Source of the DNA: an uncultured Roseivirga sp. | Lineage (GTDB): Bacteria > Bacteroidota > Bacteroidia > Cytophagales > Cyclobacteriaceae | Direction: 5' to 3' | NCBI GenBank assembly: GCA_947493005.1 | Contig: CANLOY010000002.1 | Location: 62,001-126,000, forward strand | DNA length: 64,000 bases | Part shown: piece by piece, positions 1 through 8,542 of the stretch | How positions within the stretch are numbered: position 1 is the stretch's first letter | How the letters are laid out: every line of letters starts with the position of its first letter | Made by a program: the position numbers and the translations under genes | Notes under the pieces: model-generated | Seen by the model: only the letters and a program-made list of their open reading frames with translations | Database searches by the model: none | Told to the model about the DNA's origin: nothing

Positions 1-303
1 AGTCAAATCACATTGGTTTTTCACTGAAATTGGCGCAGTCGAAGCTCCAACCGGAACAATCACTTCGAGTTTTCCAAAAGTTGCGGAAATGACTTCTGCC
101 TCCGTAGCTCCAAAATAGACTTGATTATTCTCAAGGTTTGATGCATCAAAATTAGCTCCAAAGATTGTTACAACACTTCCTATAAACCCAGTATTCGGTT
201 CAAAGCTATTGATTACCGGCACATCTGAACAAGATTGTGCATTTGATTGCAGACTCACTCCCAAGCAAGCAATCACTATTAAAGTTGAAATTAACTTTCT
301 CAT
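1..303 (-). CDS. Secreted IPT/TIG-domain protein, 3' end outside the window
   Basis: The minus strand reads from an ATG at 303 without a stop to the window edge (101 codons). The start MRKLISTLIVIACLGVSLQS followed by NAQS is a signal peptide with a likely cleavage after NA. The mature part (PVINSFEPNTGFIGSVVTIFG, then VYFG, then V-PVGAS-API-V) has the typical layout of an IPT/TIG immunoglobulin-like domain: a P-x-x-G-x-x-G-x-x-V-T-I-x-G start, an F-G turn, and a closing V-P-x-G-A. Its start lies 2 bp after the stop of the upstream gene (306-746), so the two are probably co-transcribed. Such domains are usually in large cell-surface proteins of Bacteroidota; the full length cannot be seen. 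Confidence 0.75.
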   Translation of the reverse strand, partial: MRKLISTLIVIACLGVSLQSNAQSCSDVPVINSFEPNTGFIGSVVTIFGANFDASNLENNQVYFGATEAEVISATFGKLEVIVPVGASTAPISVKNQCDLT

Positions 304-305
304 GA

Positions 306-746
306 TTACTTGTTATAGGTGATTTCTATTGAAAGGCTAGCTGCATCCAACCCTTCAGGTACTGCAAACTTTAAATTCTCATATTCATCAGAATCACAAG
401 AAGCGATTTGCATATCTGCAAATTCAATGTCAAACTTTTTAACAATGTGTTGGGCTTTTTTACCCTTTCCATCAGTAAAGTTTAAGGTAAACCCAATACT
501 CTTTACATTTCCTCCTTCGTTAAAGGCATTAAGTAAGATCATTGGTTTACTATCGGGACTACACTTCACAACGGCATATAACACATCGAAGTGAAATTCT
601 GCTTCTTCTAAAGCAGTCCAACCCTGAATGTAATCAGGCTCAGATTCAGATTGCGCTTGGGCTCTATCAGGCCCACTAAAAAAGAGTAAAGAGATTAACA
701 GAGGCATAAAGACATACCTCCAGTTCTTGGTAAAATTAGTTCTCAT
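306..746 (-). CDS. Small secreted protein of unknown function
   Basis: This encodes 146 residues starting with MRTNFTKNWRYVFMPLLISL, a basic N-region plus hydrophobic core, with likely signal peptidase cleavage near AQAQ (residues 29-32). The mature part has alternating short strands (FHFDVLYAVVKCSPDSKPMI, SIGFTLNFTDGKGK, LSIEITYN) and two cysteines, suggesting a small beta-sandwich. I do not recognise the family. The IPT/TIG protein follows 2 bp downstream, so they form a small secreted-protein operon. A GGGTAG-type hairpin at 825-850 lies upstream. Confidence 0.7.
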   Translation of the reverse strand: MRTNFTKNWRYVFMPLLISLLFFSGPDRAQAQSESEPDYIQGWTALEEAEFHFDVLYAVVKCSPDSKPMILLNAFNEGGNVKSIGFTLNFTDGKGKKAQHIVKKFDIEFADMQIASCDSDEYENLKFAVPEGLDAASLSIEITYNK

Positions 747-824
747 ACGTTATTGTTTTGGTCGATTAATAGCCCAAGTGACTCAAGATCGCTTAAGCAA
801 TAGTAATTTAAGACCAAACCAATG

Positions 825-850
825 ACTACCCCCTACCCAAAAAGGGTAGT
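825..850. promoter_or_regulatory. CTACCC/GGGTAG inverted repeat upstream of the secreted-protein pair
   Basis: ACTACCC (825-831) and an overlapping tandem CTACCC (833-838) face GGGTAGT (844-850) across AAAAA. The element sits about 80 bp upstream of the 746 start and 54 bp after the response regulator stop. It could be a weak terminator for the regulator gene or an operator for the downstream pair. Nothing in the sequence decides between these. Confidence 0.4.
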
Positions 851-903
851 TTTAACAAATTATCGTATGCAAACAGCAAATGAATTAATTCCAATAGCTG
901 ATT

Positions 904-1515
904 TCAGCCATATTCACTTTTCAATGAAATCAACCGCTCAGAGAGATTTGATCGACTATCTATACCTAATTTAATATAGAGTCTTTTAAGATGATATTTA
1001 ACCGTGTTAATAGAGAGACAGAGCTTTTCTGATATTTCAATGTTAGTCAATCTTTCTGACAGGTAATTGAGAATTTCAGACTCCCTTTCTGACAATTCCA
1101 GTGCTCTCGATATACTATCCAATTCACTGATTTTTGAAACGCAATGATGCATCATAGTCATTTCTATACCCACTAAAATATCTTCTGAGCTAAAGGGTTT
1201 CAAAATATACGCACCGGGCTTCGCCTCTTTTGCAGACGATATTGTTTTATGGTCAGTATAAGAAGTCACAAAAAAGAAGGGTATATTTTGATGTTCGCAT
1301 AAGTTACCGAGCTTGACACCATGGTGCTCTCCATCCAAGCTAATATCCAGTATAGCTATATCAAAATACTCATTTTCAAGGGCTTGTTTAGCAGGAAGAA
1401 ATGAATGGAACACCTGTGATTGATGGCCAAAACCGTCAACAATGGATTTGAGTAACTCAGCAATAATCAGCTCATCCTCTACGATCAGAATTTTAAGATC
1501 TTTTACAGAATCCAT
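904..1515 (-). CDS. Response regulator, receiver plus LuxR/NarL-type HTH
   Basis: This 203-residue protein has an N-terminal receiver domain with an acidic pair E13/D14, phospho-acceptor D57 in AILDISLDG, T84 and K106 in ILKPF. The C-terminal GerE/LuxR helix-turn-helix (about residues 140-197) contains LSERESEIL, NIEISEKLCLSINTVKYHL and KLGI. It should bind DNA after phosphorylation by a histidine kinase. No kinase gene is adjacent, so its input is unknown. The secreted-protein pair just downstream on the same strand is a plausible target. Confidence 0.9.
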   Translation of the reverse strand: MDSVKDLKILIVEDELIIAELLKSIVDGFGHQSQVFHSFLPAKQALENEYFDIAILDISLDGEHHGVKLGNLCEHQNIPFFFVTSYTDHKTISSAKEAKPGAYILKPFSSEDILVGIEMTMMHHCVSKISELDSISRALELSERESEILNYLSERLTNIEISEKLCLSINTVKYHLKRLYIKLGIDSRSNLSERLISLKSEYG

Positions 1516-1820
1516 AAGTAGGTTTACCTATAACAATTTCAGTAATAGAATCAGCAGTCGATGCAGTATAGTACTTCTAATCGAGATAAGCCAACTTTAC
1601 ATTTTTATTTAATGTTGGTACATAGAAAATTTATATTTTGAGTCTTCCCATTGAGAAAACAAGCAGAGAAACTTGTTTAGTTAGATGTACAAAAGAAAGC
1701 TATTTCAAAGTAAAGGTCGAATTACTGAGATAAGTATTCTTTATGAGTCCCTAAACTTTAGGCTATCAGTAGTTCAATGGCCAATAAAACATGACCGTGC
1801 TTAGGGAAAGTATCTATTCG
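1516..1820. other. 305-bp intergenic region with no recognised gene
   Basis: This is AT-rich sequence between the stop of the MDR oxidoreductase and the start of the response regulator, both on the minus strand. It must hold the regulator promoter. I see no ORF with a plausible product, no strong hairpin with a T-run and no RNA gene. Confidence 0.5.
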
Positions 1821-2819
1821 TTAAAACGAAACAACCAATTTGCCAAACTGCTTGCCTTCCTTCATATCATCAAAAGCAGTAGCTATTTCCGAAAAAGGTC
1901 TTGACGAATCTACAATTGGCTGAATCTGATGCTCTTTTACAAAGGCAATCATATCTTCAAATTCCTGATCATTGCCCATTGTAGAACCCTGAAGTGTAAT
2001 TTGGTTCCAGAACATTCGGAACATATCCAGGTTTTGAGGTGTACCATTGGTAGCTCCATAAAACACTATACGTCCTGAAGGCTTCATCATTTTAATAAAT
2101 TCATTGATTTGGTCTCCGCCTGCACTATCAATTACTACATCAAATCCTCCGGTAATTTTAAGTGAGTCCTTTTGCCAACCTTCCGATTTGTAGTTAAAAC
2201 CTCCTTTAGCACCTAGTTTAAGACAAGTATCTATTTTTTCATCGTTACCTGAAGTCACATACACATTGGCTTTTGCTGCCAAGGCAAACAAAAATGCAAA
2301 TTGAGCCACACCTCCCCCAACTCCAGAGATTAATACACTCTTACCTTCTGTTACTTCACCATGGTGGAAAGTTGCACGATAAGCCGTTAAGCCTCCCAAA
2401 GGCAAAGCAGCCGCATCTGTCCATGAAAGGTGTTTTGGTTTTTCAAAAACCTGATGAGCCGAAACAGTCACATATTCTGCAAAAGTCCCATTGGTAGGCA
2501 TTCCCACAATATGATAGTCAGCACTTTGAACCTCAGGATTTTCGCCCCAATTGATATTTGGATTAAGGACTACTTCTTTACCAATTAAACCTGTGTCAAC
2601 ATCTGATCCAACAGACTCGACTATACCTGCTCCATCGGACCCAAGAATAGTATTAAATTTTATTCCAGGGTACTTGCCTTCACGAATCCACTGGTCTCTT
2701 CGATTGAGTGCCGCAGCTTTTAACCTCACCAATACCTCCCCCTCAGAAGGTTCAGGCTTTGGTACATCTGTCAGTTTAATTTTGTCAGAAGGTTCATCTA
2801 CTAAAAGTAGTGCTCGCAT
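1821..2819 (-). CDS. MDR-family zinc-independent alcohol dehydrogenase / quinone oxidoreductase-like protein
   Basis: This 332-residue medium-chain dehydrogenase/reductase has a GroES-like N-terminal domain (SEGEVLVRLKAAALNRRDQW, ILGSDGAGIVESVG). A Rossmann domain follows, with the NAD(P)-binding stretch LISGVGGGVAQFA and the later IDSAGG and GRIVFYGA strands. The catalytic-zinc cysteine expected in GHE-type dehydrogenases is absent at LGSDGAG, which points to the zinc-free quinone/enoyl reductase branch. The substrate cannot be told from sequence. It starts 17 bp after the dnaB stop on the same strand and is probably co-transcribed with it. Confidence 0.85.
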   Translation of the reverse strand: MRALLLVDEPSDKIKLTDVPKPEPSEGEVLVRLKAAALNRRDQWIREGKYPGIKFNTILGSDGAGIVESVGSDVDTGLIGKEVVLNPNINWGENPEVQSADYHIVGMPTNGTFAEYVTVSAHQVFEKPKHLSWTDAAALPLGGLTAYRATFHHGEVTEGKSVLISGVGGGVAQFAFLFALAAKANVYVTSGNDEKIDTCLKLGAKGGFNYKSEGWQKDSLKITGGFDVVIDSAGGDQINEFIKMMKPSGRIVFYGATNGTPQNLDMFRMFWNQITLQGSTMGNDQEFEDMIAFVKEHQIQPIVDSSRPFSEIATAFDDMKEGKQFGKLVVSF

Positions 2820-2836
2820 GGTTTAATTATTTGTCT

Positions 2837-4405
2837 TTAGAAAGGTGCCTCTTCGCCTCCACTAGATGGAAGATTAGGTGTATCACTGTTCGCCTTACTC
2901 TGGAATGTCATTGCTCCTCCTGATTCAAATTCAGAAGTACCAGATGTTGGGAACGAATTTCCGTAAGTAGCTCCTCCAGCAGCAGCAAAGTCTAAATCGG
3001 TAAACTTGGTGTACTTACCAATAAACTTAAGGGCCACGTTTTCCAAAGAACCGTTTCTATGCTTGGCTATTATTACTTCTCCTACTCCCTGGGTTGGCAT
3101 TCCATTCTCATCCTGGGTAATACCATAATACTCAGGGCGATAGAGGAACATTACCATATCTGCATCTTGCTCAATAGATCCTGACTCCCTCAAGTCGGAA
3201 AGCATTGGTCGTTTATCTCCTCCTCTTGTTTCAACTGCACGACTCAATTGTGAAAGTGCAATTACTGGCACATTAAGCTCTTTAGCCAGGTTTTTCATCG
3301 CTCGTGAAATCGAAGCAATTTCTTGTTCACGGTTACCTCCTCCTCCACCGCTTTTAGAAGAATCGCCTGACATTAATTGGAGGTAATCAATTACCACCAA
3401 TTGAATGTCATGCTGTTGTTTCAACCTCCTGCATTTCGCTCTCATCTCTAAAATTGAAAGTCCGGGGGTATCATCTATAAATATGGGGGCTTTGGTCAAA
3501 TTTGCCGTCTTATGCACCAACTGAGCCCATTCGTGCTCGGCCAGGTTACCTTTTTTAATTTTCTCACTTTCCAACTCTGCTTCTCCTGAAATCAATCGAT
3601 TAACCAATTGAACAGAAGACATCTCCAGAGAAAATATGGCACAGGCATGGCCATGATCTACCGCTGCATTTCTTAAAACTGATAAAACAAATGCTGTTTT
3701 ACCCATTGCAGGTCTTGCAGCTATAATAACAAGGTCTGATTTTTGCCAACCTGAGGTTACCCTGTCCAGGTTGGTCAAACCAGATGGGATACCGGTAAGA
3801 CCATCAGTATGTTCCTTTCTGGCCTGAATCTCTTCAAGGGCAGTAGCCATGATGTTTTTCATGCTATCATACTCTTTTCGAATATTACTCTCTGAGACTT
3901 CGAAAAGAGACTGCTCCATTCTATCTAAAAGCTGGAAAACGTCATTTGTATCTTCGTAAGCTTCTTTTTGAATTTCCGATGAAATTCGAATCAGTTCACG
4001 CTTAATTGACATTTCCACAATAATGCGGGCATGGTACTCAATGTTGGCAGCTGAACTTACACGGTTAGTCAACTGAGTAATATAGTACGGACCTCCTACT
4101 ATCTCAATCTTACCAGTCTTTCTAAGCTGATTTGTTACTGTAAGAATATCAATGGGTTCCGAAGCCTGAAAGAGATCAAATATTGCTTCGTATATTTCCT
4201 TATGGGCTTCTTTATAAAAGGATTCAGGTCTAAGAATATCAATTACATTGGTCAATGCATCTTTCTCAAGCATCAAAGCTCCGAGTACAGCTTCTTCTAA
4301 ATCAGTTGCCTGAGGGGGAAGCTTTCCTAGTTGAGCAAATTCATTAGTTGCTCCAAGTCTTGCTTTATATCCCGTTCTCGTTCCAGCTGATTTCCCTTTT
4401 TCCAT
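2837..4405 (-). CDS. dnaB: Replicative DNA helicase DnaB
   Basis: This 522-residue protein is the hexameric 5'-3' helicase of the replication fork. The N-terminal DnaB domain (PPQATDLEEAVLGALMLEKD) is followed by a RecA-fold ATPase domain with Walker A ARPAMGKT (230-237), Walker B LVVIDYLQLM, the LSQLSRAVE motif and the R-finger region QDADMVMFLYRPEYY. The Gly/Ser-rich C-terminal tail ending PSSGGEEAPF is common in Bacteroidota DnaB. No intein is present. It is divergent from mpl across 195 bp. Confidence 0.97.
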   Translation of the reverse strand: MEKGKSAGTRTGYKARLGATNEFAQLGKLPPQATDLEEAVLGALMLEKDALTNVIDILRPESFYKEAHKEIYEAIFDLFQASEPIDILTVTNQLRKTGKIEIVGGPYYITQLTNRVSSAANIEYHARIIVEMSIKRELIRISSEIQKEAYEDTNDVFQLLDRMEQSLFEVSESNIRKEYDSMKNIMATALEEIQARKEHTDGLTGIPSGLTNLDRVTSGWQKSDLVIIAARPAMGKTAFVLSVLRNAAVDHGHACAIFSLEMSSVQLVNRLISGEAELESEKIKKGNLAEHEWAQLVHKTANLTKAPIFIDDTPGLSILEMRAKCRRLKQQHDIQLVVIDYLQLMSGDSSKSGGGGGNREQEIASISRAMKNLAKELNVPVIALSQLSRAVETRGGDKRPMLSDLRESGSIEQDADMVMFLYRPEYYGITQDENGMPTQGVGEVIIAKHRNGSLENVALKFIGKYTKFTDLDFAAAGGATYGNSFPTSGTSEFESGGAMTFQSKANSDTPNLPSSGGEEAPF

Positions 4406-4600
4406 TAAGACAAATGTATTTCGATTTTCAACAATATTGACGGTCTTTGAAGTCTTTATTTTTCAAGAGACTTGCGAACATATAATTTGAGTTTTCCACA
4501 GGTTTTATCCACCATTTTATATAACGCTTATAAAGCGCCATTTTGTTTGAGTGCGATTGCATTTCTCTTATTTTTGACTTTGGCTTATCTCAAACATTAG

Positions 4601-5968
4601 ATGATTAAAAACCAAAGAATTCACTTCATTGCTATTGGCGGAAGTGTGATGCACAACCTTGCAATTTGCTTGAAAAACCTTGATAATAAGATCACAGGAT
4701 CTGATGACATGTTCTTCGACCCTTCCAAAAGCAACTTAAAGAAACATGGATTGTTGCCAGAAAAGGAAGGCTGGAATGATGACAGAATTACACATGAGAT
4801 AGACCTTGTGATTCTGGGAATGCATGCAAAATCCGACAACCCGGAGTTACTTAAAGCTCAGGAACTTGGGTTAAAAGTACTCTCTTTTCCACAGTTTATT
4901 TTTGAAGCTTCACAAAACAAAAAACGAGTGGTTGTTGCCGGAAGCCATGGCAAAACCACAATCACTTCTATGATTATGCATGTGCTTCAATCTATGGGCC
5001 AATCATTCGACTACATGGTAGGTGCTCAGTTAGAAGGTTTTGATCAAATGGTCAAAATCTCCGATGCTCCAGTAATGATAATTGAAGGTGATGAATACAC
5101 TACCTCTCCACTAGACCTTACACCCAAGTTCTTACATTACAAACATGACCTCGCTTTGATTTCCGGAATAGCATGGGATCATTACAATGTCTATCCTACG
5201 ATAGAAAACTACAACCTTCAGTTTGAAAAATTTATCGGGCAAACACCTACCGATGGTAAGGTGTTTTATGCCGAAGAAGATGATGCGCTTTGTAAATTGA
5301 TAGCAAACTCTGAATATAAAGAATACTCAATACCTTATGGCCCACATGCATCTGTTATCAGAAATCAACAAACATTTTTGGTTCATCAGGGTGGAGAAAC
5401 CCCAATACAGATATTTGGGCAACACAATATGCAAAACCTGCAAGTGGCTAAAAACATATTAAATGAAATTGAAGTAACAGATGCTGATTTCTACAAGCAT
5501 ATTCAAAGTTTTGCAGGAGCATCAAAGCGAATGGAGAAAATAGGAGAAAATGACCAAACAGTTATTTTCAAAGATTTTGCACATGCTCCTTCCAAATTAA
5601 AAGCCACTTCTACTGCAGTGAAGAGTCAGTTTGAAAACCGCGAGCTTGTTGCTTGTATAGAGTTACATACTTTCAGCAGCCTGAATAAGAACTTTATCAA
5701 CCAATACGAACATACTTTTGACACACCAGATGAAGCACTGGTTTTTATTAACCCTAAAACAGTTGCGGCTAAAAAACTGGAAATGATTAGCTCAGAAGAA
5801 ATAAAAGACGCTTTTCAAAGGTCGGACGTTATGTTGTTTACAGATGCTAAATCACTCGAAAATCATCTTTTGTCTCAGAATTGGAATGCTAAAAACTTAC
5901 TTTTGATGAGTTCTGGTGACTATGGTGGATTAGACCTGGAAAAAATTAAAGAATCAATATTGAATTAA
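4601..5968 (+). CDS. mpl: UDP-N-acetylmuramate:L-Ala-gamma-D-Glu-meso-DAP ligase Mpl
   Basis: This 455-residue Mur-ligase-family enzyme joins recycled L-Ala-gamma-D-Glu-meso-DAP tripeptide to UDP-MurNAc in cytoplasmic peptidoglycan recycling. An N-terminal Rossmann domain (HFIAIGGSVMHNLA, SDDMFFDP) is followed by the ATP loop GSHGKTT (114-120), the central-domain stretch IIEGDEYTTSP that marks Mpl rather than MurC, and a C-terminal domain with DFAHAPSK and SSGDYGG. The length fits Mpl. It is followed after 12 bp by the exonuclease gene. Confidence 0.93.
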   Translation: MIKNQRIHFIAIGGSVMHNLAICLKNLDNKITGSDDMFFDPSKSNLKKHGLLPEKEGWNDDRITHEIDLVILGMHAKSDNPELLKAQELGLKVLSFPQFIFEASQNKKRVVVAGSHGKTTITSMIMHVLQSMGQSFDYMVGAQLEGFDQMVKISDAPVMIIEGDEYTTSPLDLTPKFLHYKHDLALISGIAWDHYNVYPTIENYNLQFEKFIGQTPTDGKVFYAEEDDALCKLIANSEYKEYSIPYGPHASVIRNQQTFLVHQGGETPIQIFGQHNMQNLQVAKNILNEIEVTDADFYKHIQSFAGASKRMEKIGENDQTVIFKDFAHAPSKLKATSTAVKSQFENRELVACIELHTFSSLNKNFINQYEHTFDTPDEALVFINPKTVAAKKLEMISSEEIKDAFQRSDVMLFTDAKSLENHLLSQNWNAKNLLLMSSGDYGGLDLEKIKESILN

Positions 5969-5980
5969 TCACCCCTCTCA

Positions 5981-6787
5981 ATGCAACTCAACCTAAAAAA
6001 CCCATTGGTTTTCTTTGACCTGGAAACTACAGGAATCAATATTTCTCAAGATAGAATAGTAGAGCTGGCTATGCTCAAAGTGATGCCAAATGGTGACACC
6101 GAAAAGAAAGTACAATTGGTAAACCCCACTATTCCTATTCCTGAGGAGTCAGCAATGATTCATGGAATCAGAGATGAACATGTTAAGGACAAACCAACAT
6201 TCAAAGAGCTTGCAAAGAATCTGGCCAAATTTTTAGAAGGATGTGATTTAGGAGGATATAACATTGTGAGGTTTGATGTCCCCCTTTTGGTGGAAGAGTT
6301 TTTAAGAGTAGATGTGGATTTTGACGTAAGCAACCGCAAACTGATTGACGCACAGAAAATATTTTTTCTGATGGAGCAACGTACGCTATCAGCAGCCTAT
6401 AAGTTCTATTGCGGGAAAGAACTTGTTGGTGCTCATGGTGCTGAAGCCGACAACGATGCCACATTTGAAGTGTTTAAGGCGCAGATAGAACGTTACAACG
6501 GAATGGACGTGACCGATGCCTCAGGAAAACAAGTAGGTAGAATCGAAAATGATATGGGAGCAATCCATCAGTTAGTAGCCTCCAGAATGGTTGACTTAGC
6601 AGGTAGGATTGTCCTGAATGATAAGAATGAAGAAGTCTTCAATTTTGGAAAGCATAAAGGGAAACCTGTGGCAGAAGTATTTAAAAGAGAACCTGGCTAT
6701 TACGATTGGATGATGAAAGGTGATTTCTCTTTGGATACTAAACGAAAACTCACTAAGATCAAATTGAGTGGGTTTCAATTGGGGTGA
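5981..6787 (+). CDS. DEDDh 3'-5' exonuclease with C-terminal DUF3820-type domain
   Basis: This 268-residue protein has an RNase T/DnaQ-type exonuclease domain: motif I FFDLETTG (D13, E15), motif II GYNIVRFDVPLL, and motif III HGAEADNDA with the catalytic His and Asp. The C-terminal FNFGKHKGKPVAEVFK followed by YYDWMM is the short DUF3820-like module common in such exonucleases. It could proofread or trim DNA or RNA ends; the specific role is not visible. It sits 12 bp after mpl and 28 bp before the MreB-like gene. Confidence 0.88.
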   Translation: MQLNLKNPLVFFDLETTGINISQDRIVELAMLKVMPNGDTEKKVQLVNPTIPIPEESAMIHGIRDEHVKDKPTFKELAKNLAKFLEGCDLGGYNIVRFDVPLLVEEFLRVDVDFDVSNRKLIDAQKIFFLMEQRTLSAAYKFYCGKELVGAHGAEADNDATFEVFKAQIERYNGMDVTDASGKQVGRIENDMGAIHQLVASRMVDLAGRIVLNDKNEEVFNFGKHKGKPVAEVFKREPGYYDWMMKGDFSLDTKRKLTKIKLSGFQLG

Positions 6788-6815
6788 TAGTAAGGGTAAT
6801 TAAGAATTTGGCAAG

Positions 6816-7766
6816 TTGACTCTTTTAAACTTTCTGACAAAAACAATTGGTATTGATATTGGAAGTAAAAACCTAAGAATTATTCATGAGAGGAAATTGG
6901 TTTTCAACCAACCTTCACAAGTTTCCATAACGAGAAAAACTGGTAAAGTCTCAGGGTTTGGCCATCAAATCATTAAAACCGATCAGGTAATAAAGCCTAT
7001 CAATTCTGTAATTGCCAGCTTTGAAGCTTTTGAGATATTATTAAAAAAAGCTATTCAAAAAGCCTTTGAAGAATCTAGATTTCCACCACGTAGTTACCGA
7101 ATGTACTTATCTATCCCCATGAACGCTACTGAGGTAGAACAAAGGGCCTATCGAGATTCAGCAGAGCACTCATTTGGAAAAGAAGTATTCATTATTCATC
7201 AGCCGTGTTCCGCAGCAATAGCGATGGATATTCTACTCCATAAAAAAGATTTTATTCTCATGGACTTTGGTGCCAGTAAATTGGAGATAACAGTCTTCTC
7301 GGAATCAATACCGATCTCCTCCAGTTCCATTCGCATAGGCACATGGAAACTTAAACAAGTCTTAAAGAACTTTATCTTTAGGAACTATGAATCAATTGCT
7401 TCTTCCGAAGAACTGAATACCATTTTAGAAGCAATGTCAAACCCTAATAGTATTTTTAAAACTGATTATAAAGAAGTCTCTTCTCATGAATTGATAGAGG
7501 CGTTAAACCCTTATTTCTTAATGATCGAAGATCAAATTCTCGAAACCATTGAGAGAGTTGGTTCTCATAAAAGGTTTGATAAAATTATTACTAATGGAAT
7601 TTACTTTACTGGCGGAGGCTCAAAACTTGACTGGATGCTGAAGCGATTTACACAGAATTTAAGTACGGATTTTGAAGTAAGTACCACTCCATTCTTAGAT
7701 AACATAAATGGAATAGATAAGATCATACAAAACCCAGGTTTGTATAAACGATATTTAATGGTTTGA
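6816..7766 (+). CDS. Divergent MreB-like actin-fold ATPase
   Basis: This 316-residue protein shows the actin/Hsp70-type ATPase signatures in order: phosphate 1 TIGIDIGSKNLRI, an MreB-like strand FNQPSQVSI, IHQPCSAAIA matching the MreB EEPMAAAIG region, phosphate 2 LMDFGASKLEITV, and the adenosine motif YFTGGGSKLDWM. All are more divergent than in true MreB. The start codon is TTG at 6816; there is no in-frame ATG until about residue 95. It probably is a second, specialised MreB-type filament or a degenerate paralogue. A canonical mreB is not in this window. Confidence 0.7.
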   Translation: MTLLNFLTKTIGIDIGSKNLRIIHERKLVFNQPSQVSITRKTGKVSGFGHQIIKTDQVIKPINSVIASFEAFEILLKKAIQKAFEESRFPPRSYRMYLSIPMNATEVEQRAYRDSAEHSFGKEVFIIHQPCSAAIAMDILLHKKDFILMDFGASKLEITVFSESIPISSSSIRIGTWKLKQVLKNFIFRNYESIASSEELNTILEAMSNPNSIFKTDYKEVSSHELIEALNPYFLMIEDQILETIERVGSHKRFDKIITNGIYFTGGGSKLDWMLKRFTQNLSTDFEVSTTPFLDNINGIDKIIQNPGLYKRYLMV

Positions 7767-7781
7767 ACTGGGCAGTAATAC

Positions 7782-8483
7782 ATGAGACCGAAATCACTTA
7801 TTATTATCATTCTATTACTACTTTTTTCCTCTTGTATTCCAACCCCCTATTCAAAAACTGCTAAGTCTACTATAATCAAATCGTGTGATTGCACCTCTAC
7901 TTCTGTTTCCATAAAACATGAATTATCCGTTGGAAATACTCCTTGGAACAGAATAATAACGCTTCCTTCTTCGGGAAGCTTTGTTGAGGAAAGTCATTAC
8001 GTAACTACTGAAGACAATTTCGGTAAAAGGCAATGGCCAAATGCCAAAACTCAAGACATTTACCAGCACCTAAAAAGGTCTTATGATCTCTACAAGAAAT
8101 ATGATCCAAAAGCGAAGTTCGAGGACTTGTATTTAAATTCCTGGCAAAAAGAATGGACTCCCGAAGAAGGTGGACATTTTGGTCAAGGAGCTGTAGGTAA
8201 TGCTCAACTCACCGAGTTAACCACTGAAATGGAAATGTGGTTTATGACCATGATGTGGGCTAAAGGTGAACGCCCCAAGAGAGGCACTCGTTTCTTACTC
8301 TCAGCTAATGGAAAACATGTAGTAGTTATTGCAGGATATGAAACTGGTCCTTCGAGCAAAGTTTACCTTGGTGGTGTCACTCGAGAAGTCCACAAGTGGT
8401 TAAAAACCAATTCTGAATCACAAATAACAGTTTCTTTACTTAAAGATCAATCTATTGACATTGGACCGGTTACTTGTCAGTAG
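7782..8483 (+). CDS. Lipoprotein of unknown function
   Basis: This 233-residue protein starts MRPKSLIIIILLLLFSSC; the FSSC lipobox puts the lipidated Cys at residue 18. A Cys-rich mature start (KSCDCTSTS) follows. The region TRFLLSANGKHVVVIAGYET near residues 165-185, together with GGVTREVHKWL, resembles a small beta-barrel such as a double-psi barrel, but this is only an impression. It follows the MreB-like gene by 15 bp and is likely in the same operon. Confidence 0.65.
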   Translation: MRPKSLIIIILLLLFSSCIPTPYSKTAKSTIIKSCDCTSTSVSIKHELSVGNTPWNRIITLPSSGSFVEESHYVTTEDNFGKRQWPNAKTQDIYQHLKRSYDLYKKYDPKAKFEDLYLNSWQKEWTPEEGGHFGQGAVGNAQLTELTTEMEMWFMTMMWAKGERPKRGTRFLLSANGKHVVVIAGYETGPSSKVYLGGVTREVHKWLKTNSESQITVSLLKDQSIDIGPVTCQ

Positions 8484-8542
8484 TTTTGTAGACATAAGTG
8501 AAGGTTTTAATTTCAAAAAGTTAATTTGTTGTCTTAAATCAG

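Noticed and set aside
825-850. A possible fourth copy of the MITE-like element because of the ACCCCCTACCC...AAGGG stretch
   Set aside because: Only about 20 bases resemble the element core; the ATCCGA termini, the GTTGC loop and the TCCCTTTAGGG arm are all missing.
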